64,000 nt of DNA from an uncultured Faecalibacterium sp. (GTDB taxonomy: Bacteria > Bacillota > Clostridia > Oscillospirales > Ruminococcaceae), in contig CALESJ010000045.1 of the NCBI GenBank assembly GCA_937907025.1, positions 141,138-205,137 of the forward strand, given 5' to 3'. The notes under the pieces were generated by a model. That model had not been told where the DNA came from. It did no database searches and worked only from the letters and a program-made list of their open reading frames with translations. The position numbers and the translations under genes are program-made. Below, in pieces: positions 43,350 through 53,028 of this stretch. The number at the start of each line of letters is the position of its first letter. Position 1 is the first letter of the stretch.

Positions 43350-44651
43350 TTAATCCCCGACGTAACTGCCCAGCACCGCCAGACTGGGTTTGGGCGTGCG
43401 GGCCATGGTGGTTCGGTCCACGGCAATCAGCCCGAAGTTCATGGCAAAACCTTTCTGCCACTCAAAATTGTCCATCAGGCTCCAGTGGAAGTATCCCTTC
43501 ACCGGCAGACCGTCGGCTACACAACGCTGCACCCCGGCCAGGGCTTGCTCGATAAAGGCTGCCCGACGGGTGTCATCGGCGGTGGCAATGCCGTTCTCGG
43601 TGACAATCAGGTCTCCGTGGAAGTCCTTGGCTGCCCGGCGCAGTACATGTTCCAGGGCCTGGGGATAGAATTCATAGTCCATCTGGGTCAGTTCTGCACC
43701 TTCGGGGGCGGGCAGCTGGCCGGTGGGGCCGTACAGAGTACGGGTGTAGTTCTGCACGCCCAGAAAGTCGTCTCCCTGAATATAGGGCAGGTAGTGGGTA
43801 AACTCCTCCTTCCAGGCCGCCTCGGCAAAGGGTTCTCCGCCTGGCTGGGCCTGCAGGTCATGGAGAGAAAGGGTCAGGCCCACCTTTACATGTGGGCAGA
43901 TGGCCCGGATGGCCTCCCGAGCGGCGGTGTGGGCGCGCATGACCAGCAGATCTCCTTCGGGGGTACGCTCGCTGACAAAAATTTTGGGCTGCGGGTCCCC
44001 AAATACACCGGCGTTTTCAGCGGCGGCATATTTCATGTTCTCCATCATCTTCTGGAAATTCATGCCCACCTGCACGGTGCCTTCGGCGGACTTGCCGGCG
44101 GCGGCAGCGGTCTTGGCCGCCTGTTCGGCCATCAGGCGGAACCGCTTGGAGATCGCGGCCAGCTGCAGCCCCATGTTGGCTTCGTTGATGGTGCAGACAT
44201 AGTGCAGCGCATCGCCCAGCTGTTCCATTACATACGTGACATACCGCTTGAAATAGGAGATGGTGGACTCGGCCTCCCAGCCGCCTTTGGCGATCAGCCA
44301 CCTGGGGCTGGTGAAATGCAGCAGGGTCACTACCGGCTCTACCCCATGGGCCTTACAGCAGGCAATAACCCGGCGGTAATGTTCCATTTCACCGGCATCA
44401 AACTTTCCTTCCTCCGGCTCGATGCGCGCCCACTCAATGGAAAAGCGGTAGGCGTTAAGTCCGGCTTCGGCAAGCAATCGGATATCTTCCTCATATCGGT
44501 TATAATGGTCGCAGGCGATGCCACTTGGTTCTGTAAAGCTGGAGTGGGGCAGCTGTTCCTGGGCCCAGTAGTCGGAATGGATGTTGTTTCCTTCCACCTG
44601 GTGGGCCGCAGTGGCAGCACCCACCAGAAATCCTTTTGCAAATTTCTGCAT
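43350..44651 (-). CDS. GH1 beta-glucosidase/beta-galactosidase family enzyme
   Basis: A 433-residue cytoplasmic GH1 enzyme. It begins FAKGFLVGAATAAHQVEGNN. The acid/base motif, normally TxNEP, reads TINEAN with E157. The nucleophile motif is VTENG with E352, and the C-terminus has GYFHWSLMDNFEW. It lacks obvious phospho-sugar residues, so a non-phosphorylated beta-glycoside is likely (inference). ATG 44651 follows AAAGGAGGA. It is divergent from the GPH symporter, which may import its substrate. Confidence 0.9.
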   Translation of the reverse strand: MQKFAKGFLVGAATAAHQVEGNNIHSDYWAQEQLPHSSFTEPSGIACDHYNRYEEDIRLLAEAGLNAYRFSIEWARIEPEEGKFDAGEMEHYRRVIACCKAHGVEPVVTLLHFTSPRWLIAKGGWEAESTISYFKRYVTYVMEQLGDALHYVCTINEANMGLQLAAISKRFRLMAEQAAKTAAAAGKSAEGTVQVGMNFQKMMENMKYAAAENAGVFGDPQPKIFVSERTPEGDLLVMRAHTAAREAIRAICPHVKVGLTLSLHDLQAQPGGEPFAEAAWKEEFTHYLPYIQGDDFLGVQNYTRTLYGPTGQLPAPEGAELTQMDYEFYPQALEHVLRRAAKDFHGDLIVTENGIATADDTRRAAFIEQALAGVQRCVADGLPVKGYFHWSLMDNFEWQKGFAMNFGLIAVDRTTMARTPKPSLAVLGSYVGD

Positions 44652-44890
44652 GGATAATCCTCCTTTTATTATCGAAACATCAAAGTCCATTTGCTTGTCC
44701 GTATCATACCATACCTGTCGGATTCTTATGGTGTAAAAATTGAAAATAAGGGGTAAAAAATAGATTGTACAGGGAAATTACATGAATAATTGCACCAATT
44801 TGTTGAAAATTGACTCTTCTTGGCGATGACGGTCTGTTATAGTGAGAGCACAAATAAAACCGCTGCACACTTTTAAGGAGGAAAAACCGT

Positions 44891-46378
44891 ATGGCAAAAA
44901 AACATCTCAGCGCCAGCGAAATCGACGGCGTCCAGTACCGCCGCGCCAAGCTCTGGCAAATTATCTGCTACGCCTGCAATGGCCTTGTGGGTATGAGCGT
45001 TTACTCTCTGATTGGTATGGCCAGCTATTCGGCCAGTATCGGGTACGGCATCACAACCGCCGCAGTGGGCATTATCCTGACCTGCTCCCGTATTCTGGAC
45101 GCGATCACCGACCCACTTCTGGCCTTTGTGTATGACCGGGTCAACACCCGATTCGGCAAGCTGCGTATTTTGCTGGTGGTTGGCTATCTCATTGAGGCGG
45201 CTGCCCTCTACGGTATGTTCACCGGCTTCTCTTCCAAAGGATTGGGTCTGCCGGTCTTTGTTTTGCTCTATGTGGGCTACGTCATTGGCTACACCGTTAC
45301 CAACATGACAGCCCAGACCATCCCCGCCATCATGACCAACGACCCCACCCAGCGCCCCACCATCGGCGTCTGGACTACCGCTTTCAATTATCTGGTGCCC
45401 ATGGCCATGTCCATGGTGATGAACGTAGTGCTGCTGCCCAAGTTCGGCGGCCAGTACAACCAGGCCTTCCTCTCTGCTGCCTGCGCCATCACGCTGGTCG
45501 TGGCCGCAGTGGGCACCCTGCTGGTCTGCCTGGGCGTATCCTCGTACGACAAGCCCGAAACTTTTCTGGGAACCAAGAAGTCTGAGCCGCTGAAAATGGG
45601 GGATATTATCGAAGTGCTGATGCACAACAAACCTCTGCAATGCTACATTGCCTCCAACGCCTCGGACAAATTGGCCCAGCAAGTGGCCAGTCAGGCCGTC
45701 ATCAACACCCTGTTCAACGGCATCATCATCGGCAACATGGGCCTGGCCACCATCCTGACGGTCATCAGTATGGTGCCCTCCATCTTCTTTGCAGCCTTTG
45801 GTGCCAAATATGTGGGCAAGCACGGCAGCAAGAAGGGAATTGTGACCTGGACATATGTCAGCATGGCCATCACGGTGGTATTGGTGGTCTTTTTCCTGTC
45901 CATCGACCCGACTCGAATTGGCGTCATAGGCAGTTCTGAAATGATCATCAATACAGTACTGAACCTGTTGCTCAACGGTTCCAACATGTGCATTACTACC
46001 TCCAATACCTCTTACATGGCCGATGCTATCGACTTTGAGCTGGATCGCTCCGGCCGGTACATCCCGGCGGTTGTTTCCGGCACTTACAGCCTGGTGGACA
46101 AGCTCATTACCTCCTTCGCGGCGGTCATTGCTACCGGTGCTGTGGCGCTGCTGGGTTACACCACCACCATGCCTCAGCCCACCGATCCCTGCACCACCTC
46201 CATCTTCTGGATGGCCATGTTCCTCAAGTTTGGCCTGCCCATCATCGGATGGATCATTACCTTGGTGGCTATGCGCGACTGCCCTCTGACCAAGGAAGAG
46301 ATGGTCCATGTACAGAAGCGCATCGCTGAAAAGAAAGCCGCTGCCCGGGCCGAGCTTTTTGCCGAACAGTTGAAGTAA
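44891..46378 (+). CDS. GPH-family sugar:cation symporter
   Basis: A 495-residue membrane protein of the glycoside-pentoside-hexuronide family (MelB/UidB/XynB relatives) with about 12 helices. Recognisable stretches are DAITDPLLAFVYDRVNTRFG, the family motif after helix 2, and FELDRSGRYIPAVVSGTYSL. It imports small glycosides with Na+ or H+. AAGGAGG precedes the ATG. TATAGT at 44838-44843 could be its -10. A terminator follows, yet the GH2 gene begins only 71 bases downstream. Confidence 0.88.
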   Translation: MAKKHLSASEIDGVQYRRAKLWQIICYACNGLVGMSVYSLIGMASYSASIGYGITTAAVGIILTCSRILDAITDPLLAFVYDRVNTRFGKLRILLVVGYLIEAAALYGMFTGFSSKGLGLPVFVLLYVGYVIGYTVTNMTAQTIPAIMTNDPTQRPTIGVWTTAFNYLVPMAMSMVMNVVLLPKFGGQYNQAFLSAACAITLVVAAVGTLLVCLGVSSYDKPETFLGTKKSEPLKMGDIIEVLMHNKPLQCYIASNASDKLAQQVASQAVINTLFNGIIIGNMGLATILTVISMVPSIFFAAFGAKYVGKHGSKKGIVTWTYVSMAITVVLVVFFLSIDPTRIGVIGSSEMIINTVLNLLLNGSNMCITTSNTSYMADAIDFELDRSGRYIPAVVSGTYSLVDKLITSFAAVIATGAVALLGYTTTMPQPTDPCTTSIFWMAMFLKFGLPIIGWIITLVAMRDCPLTKEEMVHVQKRIAEKKAAARAELFAEQLK

Positions 46379-46386
46379 ACCCACAC

Positions 46387-46420
46387 AAAAACCGAAAGGG
46401 TTTGCCCCTTTCGGTTTTTT
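46387..46420 (+). terminator. terminator between symporter and GH2 gene
   Basis: AAAAACCGAAAGGG and CCCTTTCGGTTTTT pair with a short loop and end in T6. Being intra-cluster, it may set a high transporter-to-enzyme ratio or be read through. Confidence 0.8.
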
Positions 46421-46449
46421 GCCCTAAGACCGGAGAAGGAGTGTTTTCC

Positions 46450-48633
46450 ATGAGTGAAACGATCGTATTGAATACAGGCTGGACCTTCACCAAGGAGGAA
46501 CACAGCGAACCCGTGACCCTGCCCCACACCTGGAATGCGGTGGATGGGCAAGACGGCGGAAACGATTACTACCGTGGCAGCTGTACTTACGCCCTTCAGC
46601 TGCCGGCTATCCGGCTGCCGGAAGGCGGCCGGGCGGTGCTGCAGTTTGACGGCGTGTCTATGACAGCGGTGGTCAATCTGAACGGGCAGAAGGTGGCCGA
46701 GCACAAGGGCGGGTATTCCACCTTCCGGGTGGATATCACCGATGTGCTGCAGGACACAAACAACCTCACCGTCGAGGTGGACAACAGCGACAACGACACC
46801 GTCTACCCCCAGAAGGCGGACTTTACCTTCTACGGCGGCATCTACCGGGAGGTGACGCTGCACATTTTACCCGCCGCCCACTTTGCTATGGAGGAAAACG
46901 GCGCGGTGCCGGTGAAGGTGACCCCGGTGGTCACCGACCTGGAAACCCGCCGCTGCGAGGTGACGGTGGAGGCCCTTGTGGTGGACGCCGACAGAGTGCG
47001 CTTTACCCTGGATGGCCAGGAAATGAGCGCTCCGGTGGAGAACGGTACCGCCAAGGCTGTTTTCACGCTGGAAAATGCCCGTCTGTGGAACGGTTTGGAC
47101 GACCCTTATCTGTACACCGTCACTGCCAGCCTCGATAACGGCGAAATGCAGTCCGCACGGTTCGGCTGCCGCAAATTCGAGATCGACCCGCAAGAGGGCT
47201 TCTTCCTCAATGGCCGCTCCTACCCGCTGCGGGGCGTTTCCCGCCATCAGGACCGCAAGGGGGTGGGCGTTGCCATCACCAAAGAGATGATGGAGGAGGA
47301 CCTGGCCCTGATTCTGGAAATGGGCGCCAACACCATCCGGCTTGCCCACTACCAGCACGCCCAGGCTTTCTATGACCTGTGCGACGAGAAGGGCCTGGTC
47401 ATCTGGGCCGAGATTCCCTACATCACGATGCACATGCATAATGGCCGGGCCAACACCCTGACCCAGATGGAAGAACTCATCGTCCAGAACTACAACCACC
47501 CCTGCATCGCGGTGTGGGGGCTTTCCAACGAGATCACCGCTGCCAGCCCGGTGAATGAGGAACTGCTGGAAAACCACCGTGCCCTCAACGACCTGGCCCA
47601 TCGTCTGGACCCCACCCGGCCCACTACCATGGCCAACGTCTTTATGCTGGAGATCACCAGTCCCATTCTGGAAATCCCCGATGTGAACAGCTATAACCTG
47701 TATTTTGGCTGGTACCTGGGCGAACTGGACCAGAACGACGACTTCTTTGACGAATACCATGCCAAGTATCCCGACCGGTGTATCGGCTTCAGTGAGTATG
47801 GTGCCGACGCCAACCCCGCCTACCAGACTTCCGCCCCCGAACGGGGCGATTACACCGAGACATACCAATGTGTCTATCATGAGCACATGGCAAAAATGAT
47901 TGCGGACCGTCCCTGGCTGTGGGCCACTCACGTCTGGAATATGTTTGACTTTGCCGCCGATGGCCGGGACGAAGGCGGCAAGAACGGCGAAAACCAGAAA
48001 GGGCTTGTCACCTTTGACCGCAAGATCAAAAAGGATGCCTTCTACCTTTACAAGGCATACTGGAGCAAGGATGCCTTTGTGCACACCTGCGGCAGCCGGT
48101 ATGTGGACCGGGCCGAGGATGTCACGGAGGTGAAGGTCTACTCCAACCTGCCGGAAGTGGCTCTCTATGTGGATGGAAGGCTGCAGGAGACAAAGCAGGG
48201 GGATAAAGTGTTTACCTTCCGGGTGCCCATTACCGGCAAACATTCCATCGAGGCCTGGGCAGGCGGCTATTCCAGTGTGATTCTGGTGAACCGGGTGGAT
48301 ACCCCCAACCCGGCCTACGCCATGGCCAACCGGCGGGAAGTAACCAACTGGTTCGACGATGAGCTGGACGAGACCTGCTGGAGCGTCAAGGACAATATGG
48401 CTGCCGCTATGGCCGATGCCAAGGTGGGCCCCATCCTCAAGCAAATCGGTGATAAGGCCGCCGCCTCCCGGGGGGATGTAGCGGCCGCCGTCAAGGACAA
48501 CCCGGCTCTGGTGGCTATGATGCAGCGGGCCATGCAGCGGATGACCATTGAGGGCATGCTCAGGCAGGCCGGCACCGACATTGAGGATATTAAGCAGCTC
48601 AACCGTGTGCTGCAGGGCATTTCTAAGGAGTGA
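46450..48633 (+). CDS. GH2 beta-galactosidase-type enzyme
   Basis: A 727-residue GH2 enzyme with jelly-roll, Ig-like and barrel domains. Signatures are TLPHTWNAVDGQDGGNDYYR, FYGGIYREVTLHI and RGVSRHQDRKGVGVA. The acid/base is E361 in WGLSNEI and the nucleophile is E449 in GFSEYGAD. About 100 C-terminal residues form a helical tail (KQIGDKAAASRGDVAAAVKD) not usual in beta-galactosidases. ATG 46450 follows GGAGAAGGAG. It precedes a GH43 gene by 5 bases. No signal peptide. Confidence 0.88.
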   Translation: MSETIVLNTGWTFTKEEHSEPVTLPHTWNAVDGQDGGNDYYRGSCTYALQLPAIRLPEGGRAVLQFDGVSMTAVVNLNGQKVAEHKGGYSTFRVDITDVLQDTNNLTVEVDNSDNDTVYPQKADFTFYGGIYREVTLHILPAAHFAMEENGAVPVKVTPVVTDLETRRCEVTVEALVVDADRVRFTLDGQEMSAPVENGTAKAVFTLENARLWNGLDDPYLYTVTASLDNGEMQSARFGCRKFEIDPQEGFFLNGRSYPLRGVSRHQDRKGVGVAITKEMMEEDLALILEMGANTIRLAHYQHAQAFYDLCDEKGLVIWAEIPYITMHMHNGRANTLTQMEELIVQNYNHPCIAVWGLSNEITAASPVNEELLENHRALNDLAHRLDPTRPTTMANVFMLEITSPILEIPDVNSYNLYFGWYLGELDQNDDFFDEYHAKYPDRCIGFSEYGADANPAYQTSAPERGDYTETYQCVYHEHMAKMIADRPWLWATHVWNMFDFAADGRDEGGKNGENQKGLVTFDRKIKKDAFYLYKAYWSKDAFVHTCGSRYVDRAEDVTEVKVYSNLPEVALYVDGRLQETKQGDKVFTFRVPITGKHSIEAWAGGYSSVILVNRVDTPNPAYAMANRREVTNWFDDELDETCWSVKDNMAAAMADAKVGPILKQIGDKAAASRGDVAAAVKDNPALVAMMQRAMQRMTIEGMLRQAGTDIEDIKQLNRVLQGISKE

Positions 48634-48638
48634 ACACC

Positions 48639-50453
48639 ATGAAGCAGACCTACTGTAATCCCCTGGATCTGGGTTACCGCTACCAGCATATGAAGGAAGG
48701 TTCCCGCGTTGAGGGCTTCCGGGAGGGCGCTGATCCTACGCTGGTGTTTTTCAAGGAGAAATACTACCTGTTTGTCTCTATGTCGGCGGGGTTCTGGTAC
48801 TCCGACGACCTGCTGCACTGGGAATTCCACTCCGACCCGGGTCTGTTGATCTACGACTATGCCCCCGATGTACGGCAGGTGGGGGAGTACCTGTATTTCT
48901 GCGCCAGCCGCAAGGGGAAAAACTGCCCGATCCTGCGTTCCAAGGACCCTTTGCACGAACCCTTTGAGCAGGTCAGCGCGCCCTTCGCCTTCTGGGATCC
49001 CGACCTGTTCCGGGACGATGACGGCCGGGTGTATCTCTACTGGGGCTGCTCCAATACCACCCCCATCTGGGGCGTGGAGATGGACCCCAAAACCATGACC
49101 CCCATCGGGGAAAAGAAGGAACTGATCTTCGGACAGGAAGAGTCCCTTGGTTACGAGCGCCCCGGCGACAATGGGGTGGTGGACCGGGAGGCCAGTGTGG
49201 TGTACCAGGCGCTGAAACAGCACTACAATCCCGCCACCGGCAAACTGGAATTCCCTCCGGAGATGCAGCACATCCCCGGCATGAGCACCGACGATCTGGC
49301 CGCCATGTTCTTCGCGGTGGGCAAGCCCTACATCGAGGGGGCCTACATGACCAAGCACAACGGCACCTACTACCTGCAGTATGCCTGCCCCGGCACCCAG
49401 TACAACACCTACGCCGACGGCGTCTATACGTCGGATTCTCCGCTGGGACCCTTCACCCTGCAGGTGTCCAACCCCTTCTCGGCGGTGCCCGGCGGATTCA
49501 TGACCGGTGCGGGCCACGGCAGCACCATCGCAGACCGGTACGGCAACTACTGGCATGCCGCCACCATGCGCATCTCGGTCAACCACGACTTCGAGCGCCG
49601 GGTGGGGCTGTTCCCGGCGGGGTTCGACCGGGACGGAGTGTTGTATTGCAATCAGAATTTTGCCGATTATCCTCATCGCATCCCGGCGGGCACCTTTGAT
49701 GCCGCAAACTGGCAGCCGGAATGGATGCTGCTGAGCTACCGCAAGCCGGTCACCGCCTCTTCCACGGCAGCGGGCAGCAACCCGGCCCTGGCGGTGAACG
49801 AGACCTGCCGGGACTGGTGGAGTGCGGGCAGCGATGCTCCCGGGCAGTGGCTCTGCGTGGACCTGGAAAAAGAACAGGACATCCGGGCCATTCAGGTGAA
49901 TCTGGCCGATGAAGGTGTGGTGGTGGACTTTCCCGCCGACAGTTACGGGGATGCCCGCAAGACCCGGCACATTGAACTGCAACCGCAGATTTCTCGTTAT
50001 ACGGTGGAAACCAGCCTGGATGGGGCCACCTGGACCGCCCGGGAAACGGTGGCCCGGGAATGTTCCAACGGATATTATGAATACCCTGAAGGCATCCGTG
50101 CCCGGTATGTGCGGGTGACAGGCGGCGAACTGCCCTACGGTCAAACCCTGCGCATCAGCGGGCTGCGGGTGTTCGGCAACGGGGACGGGGACAAACCCGC
50201 CCGGGCCCGAGCCTCCGCCGTGCGGGTCAGCCCGCTGGACGGCAAGGTGCACTGGCAGCATCTGGAAGATGCGCAGGGCTGCAATGTGCGCTATGGCATT
50301 GCTCCCGACAAACTCTACCACAGCTGGCTGGTTTACGGTGCCGACGAGGTAAACCTGTCCACCCTCGTGGCGGGGCAGACATATTACGTCTGTGTGGACA
50401 GCTTCAACGAAAACGGCATCACCACCGGCGAAATCATCAGAATGGAGGGGTGA
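48639..50453 (+). CDS. GH43-family glycosidase with discoidin-like and FN3-like domains
   Basis: A 604-residue protein. The N-terminal propeller (about 1-320) starts TYCNPLDLGYRYQ and includes GADPTLVFFKEKYYLFVSMS, DYAPDVRQVGEYLYFCASRK and FWDPDLFRDDDGRVYLYWGC. A discoidin/F5-8C-like module (about 360-515; PGQWLCVDLEKEQDIRAIQV, ARYVRVTGG) and a fibronectin III-like tail follow. No signal peptide is present, which is odd for a protein with binding modules. ATG 48639 follows AAGGAG overlapping the preceding stop. Substrate not known. Confidence 0.82.
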   Translation: MKQTYCNPLDLGYRYQHMKEGSRVEGFREGADPTLVFFKEKYYLFVSMSAGFWYSDDLLHWEFHSDPGLLIYDYAPDVRQVGEYLYFCASRKGKNCPILRSKDPLHEPFEQVSAPFAFWDPDLFRDDDGRVYLYWGCSNTTPIWGVEMDPKTMTPIGEKKELIFGQEESLGYERPGDNGVVDREASVVYQALKQHYNPATGKLEFPPEMQHIPGMSTDDLAAMFFAVGKPYIEGAYMTKHNGTYYLQYACPGTQYNTYADGVYTSDSPLGPFTLQVSNPFSAVPGGFMTGAGHGSTIADRYGNYWHAATMRISVNHDFERRVGLFPAGFDRDGVLYCNQNFADYPHRIPAGTFDAANWQPEWMLLSYRKPVTASSTAAGSNPALAVNETCRDWWSAGSDAPGQWLCVDLEKEQDIRAIQVNLADEGVVVDFPADSYGDARKTRHIELQPQISRYTVETSLDGATWTARETVARECSNGYYEYPEGIRARYVRVTGGELPYGQTLRISGLRVFGNGDGDKPARARASAVRVSPLDGKVHWQHLEDAQGCNVRYGIAPDKLYHSWLVYGADEVNLSTLVAGQTYYVCVDSFNENGITTGEIIRMEG

Positions 50454-50456
50454 GCC

Positions 50457-51308
50457 ATGCCCAAAAAGGCAGTCCAGCAATTTATGCTGGGAACGGTACT
50501 GAACAATGAAACCCAGGCCCGGGAAACGCTGGCCGCACTCAAGGCCGCTGGGTACGATGGTATCGAGCTGTGCGGTTTTATGATTCATCCCATCGGGTTC
50601 ATGGTCAAGTTGCTGACCAAGGCCGCCGGTATGCCGGTGGGCAAGGGGGAAAATTTGGACTGGCACAAGCTGGTGCAGGAGGCGGGCCTGTCAGTGGTCA
50701 GCCTGCACACCGATCTGGGCAGTCTGGAACGGGACGCGAAAGCAGTGGCGCAGGAAGCCCGGAGCTTCGGGACCAGGTATGTGGTCATTACCGGCATGTA
50801 TCGGTTTGACTACGGGGACGAAGCTTCCGTGCGCGAGTTGGCCGCCCGCCTGAACAAAGCAGGGGAGGCACTCCTGCAGGAGGGCGTGGAACTGCTCTAC
50901 CACAACCATAACTGTGAGCTGCGCCGGGTAAATGCTCAAAAACGGGCCTATGACATTTTACTGGAGGAGACCGATCCCCGGTTTGTGAATTTTGAGTTCG
51001 ACAGTTACTGGTTCACCGAGGGCGGCGCCAACGCCCTTGCCTGGATGCAACACCTTGGCTCCCGCATGAAGCTGTGGCACATTAACGACCGGGGAAGTCG
51101 GGTACAGGGATCTGCGGTGACCCCTATCCTGAAAACCGACAGTATGGAACTGGGTACCGGCAACATGGATCTGGACGGCCTGCTGCAACAGGCCCTGCAG
51201 GTCAACGTGGAGGCGGTGATTCTGGAGAGTCACCGCAACTGGATCGACGGCAGTCCGGTGAAAAGCGCGCAGGTCAGTGCACAATTCCTGAACCGAATCC
51301 CGGGATAA
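50457..51308 (+). CDS. sugar phosphate isomerase/epimerase (TIM barrel)
   Basis: A 283-residue xylose-isomerase-like TIM-barrel protein. It has ALKAAGYDGIELCGFM, SVVSLHTDLGSLERD, ELLYHNHNCELRRV and FVNFEFDSYWFTEGG, with metal-ligand Glu, Asp and His in the expected strands (LWHINDRG, VILESHRNW). Members epimerise or isomerise sugars and inositol derivatives, or act as ketose dehydratases. It is 3 bases after the GH43 stop, so it processes products of the GH2/GH43 pair (inference). Confidence 0.82.
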   Translation: MPKKAVQQFMLGTVLNNETQARETLAALKAAGYDGIELCGFMIHPIGFMVKLLTKAAGMPVGKGENLDWHKLVQEAGLSVVSLHTDLGSLERDAKAVAQEARSFGTRYVVITGMYRFDYGDEASVRELAARLNKAGEALLQEGVELLYHNHNCELRRVNAQKRAYDILLEETDPRFVNFEFDSYWFTEGGANALAWMQHLGSRMKLWHINDRGSRVQGSAVTPILKTDSMELGTGNMDLDGLLQQALQVNVEAVILESHRNWIDGSPVKSAQVSAQFLNRIPG

Positions 51309-51343
51309 AAACAAAGAGAAGGCAGAGCGAAGGGAGAAATATT

Positions 51344-52156
51344 ATGAAAGCTACTTTCGAAAGCGTACAGGGCAAAGTTGCCGTTGTGACCGGTGCAAGC
51401 AGAGGCATTGGCGAAGCGATTGCACGTGCGTTTGCCGCCAATGGAATGAAAGTCGTGCTGGCCGCACGCAGTGAGGAACAGGGGCAAAAGGTGGCAGCGG
51501 AAATCGTTGCGCAAGGCGGCGATGCAGCCTTTGTCCGTACCGACTGCAGTGATCCTGCACAGATCAAGGCGTTGGTGGAGAAAGCGGTGGAAATCTACGG
51601 CCGGCTGGACGGCTTTGTATCCAATGCCGGAATCGGCATGGGCGGCAATCCCTTGCATGAATATGATATGGAAGCGTATGAGCGGATTTTTGCGCTCAAC
51701 AGCGAAGGTGTATTTGCCGGTATGAAGTACGCAGCGGAGGCGATTTTCCGCAGCAAATCCAAAGGCGGATTCCTGATCAATGTCGCATCGGTGGCCGGAC
51801 TTGTTCCGCAGCGGGGACAGGCACTGTATACCGCAACAAAATTCGGCGTAGTCGGTATGACCCGTGCCGCAGCGCTGGATTACGCCGCCTATGGAATTAC
51901 GGTCAATGCAATCTGCCCCGGATATACAAAGACCAGCATCTTCGGTGATATTCCGGAAGCTGCAATGACCATGTTTGCGAAAGACTGCCCGGCAGGCAGA
52001 ATGGGAGATCCGATGGAATGTGCCTGGATGGCTTTGTTCCTGGCAAGCGATATGGCCCGCTACATCACCGGTGCGGCCATTCCTGTAGACGGAGCGCTGA
52101 GCGCAGGACATCAGAATGTAACAACCTGGAAAAATCCAGAGCTTTATTGCGAATAA
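51344..52156 (+). CDS. SDR-family oxidoreductase
   Basis: A 270-residue classical short-chain dehydrogenase. The cofactor motif is TGASRGIG, then FVSNAGIG, the catalytic Ser in VASVAG and YTATK as YxxxK. Basic residues after beta-2 (AARSEEQ) suggest NADP. It likely oxidises or reduces a sugar or polyol. Base composition is lower in GC than the genes before it, suggesting a separate origin. It starts 35 bases after the epimerase with GAAGGGAG upstream. Confidence 0.88.
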   Translation: MKATFESVQGKVAVVTGASRGIGEAIARAFAANGMKVVLAARSEEQGQKVAAEIVAQGGDAAFVRTDCSDPAQIKALVEKAVEIYGRLDGFVSNAGIGMGGNPLHEYDMEAYERIFALNSEGVFAGMKYAAEAIFRSKSKGGFLINVASVAGLVPQRGQALYTATKFGVVGMTRAAALDYAAYGITVNAICPGYTKTSIFGDIPEAAMTMFAKDCPAGRMGDPMECAWMALFLASDMARYITGAAIPVDGALSAGHQNVTTWKNPELYCE

Positions 52157-52449
52157 GGCAGAACACGGAAACAGTTTCTCACGGCATAGCCTGAACGTGG
52201 AAATCCCGGATGGACTTGCCAAAACTCACACAAGAGAATAGCCACCCTTTTTTAGCCGTTTGGTTTCTGGTAATACAGGATCAAGCGGCTTTTGTTCCTT
52301 CCGGTACAGTATTTCGATAAAATTTCTGCCGGATGCGGATCATTGAACGGACAAAAAGGATGGAGTAATAGGGTGATTATATTGTTACGCTATGCGATTC
52401 TGTTGAGAAGGCGACGGTATAGGAATGTTGGGCTGCATCAGAAAATGGT
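52157..52449. other. intergenic stretch without recognised genes
   Basis: No ORF or strong hairpin is convincing. The stretch is AT-richer than the flanking genes and lies just upstream of a tRNA-like remnant, consistent with an old insertion or deletion site. Confidence 0.4.
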
Positions 52450-52528
52450 ATACCATTAGTATTGTTGATTTGGTAGAGCAACTGACTCTTAATAGTGGGC
52501 CTGGTTTCGAGTCCCCGATGGTGTACCA
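52450..52528 (+). pseudogene. degenerate tRNA-Lys (CTT) with CCA end
   Basis: A 5' ATACCAT and 3' ATGGTGT pair as an acceptor stem, followed by A and CCA. TTGGTAGAGCAACTGACTCT and GAGTCCCCGATGG match tRNA-Lys(CTT). The D-arm has extra bases, the anticodon stem lacks a base and the T-stem is mispaired. It may be a decayed gene or an attachment-site relic. A functional tRNA is doubtful. Confidence 0.5.
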
Positions 52529-52529
52529 G

Positions 52530-52563
52530 AAACAGCCGCAATCAATATTGCGGCTGTTTTGTT
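52530..52563 (+). terminator. terminator after the tRNA-like remnant
   Basis: AAACAGCCGCAAT pairs with ATTGCGGCTGTTT around a 4-base loop and is followed by TGTTT. Confidence 0.75.
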
Positions 52564-52565
52564 TG

Positions 52566-52940
52566 CTTTAGCGGTAAGACAACCCTCGGCTATGGTGGGG
52601 CGTGTACATAAATTAAGAATATTATAACATAAATGCGGCGCCTCAGCGGGATGTCATTAGTATAATGTACTTCTAGGGATTAGCAGGGGGAAACCTGACC
52701 TCTAAAAGATGTGGAATTCTGATGAACAGTTAGATGATTTACCGTATGTGATATGGAACAAGGAAAGCAACTGGTATTTCGTCCTGAAGAAGAGGAAGAG
52801 GTAGAGCAGTGGCAAGGGAAAGAGCCATTTATCTTGAATATTCGTCCTGCTGTAAAATTTCACGAGTTCATAATTATTGATAAGCGCAACATGTGACGCA
52901 TAAATTGCGCAAAATATCCCAAAAAACTTGCGCTATCCCA
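52566..52940. other. AT-rich intergenic stretch with ORF debris
   Basis: The only frame worth noting is ATG 52709 to TAG 52804 (31 codons, MWNSDEQLDDLPYVIWNKES), without similarity I recognise. The right part holds several TTGCGC or GCGCAA half-sites (for example 52895 and 52905) that match the operator motif of the downstream locus. Confidence 0.4.
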
Positions 52941-52969
52941 TTGCGTATCTGCGCTGGACCTGCTATACT
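52941..52969 (+). promoter_or_regulatory. promoter of the GH42 gene
   Basis: TTGCGT (52941-52946), 17 bases, TATACT (52964-52969). The expected start near 52976 lies just before the inverted repeat at 52994. Confidence 0.7.
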
Positions 52970-52993
52970 GATGCTAAAATAGATTTGTGAATA

Positions 52994-53009
52994 TGCGCAA
53001 CATTGCGCA
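52994..53009. promoter_or_regulatory. LacI-type operator upstream of the GH42 gene
   Basis: TGCGCAA-CA-TTGCGCA is a perfect 7-2-7 inverted repeat located between the promoter and the ATG at 53029. The same core occurs at 55171 and 56329. Confidence 0.65.
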
Positions 53010-53028
53010 ATCTCGCGGAGGCAAAGGT

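Noticed and set aside
52709..52804. A 31-codon reading frame
   Set aside because: No convincing ribosome-binding site, no recognised similarity, and it lies in degenerate intergenic DNA.
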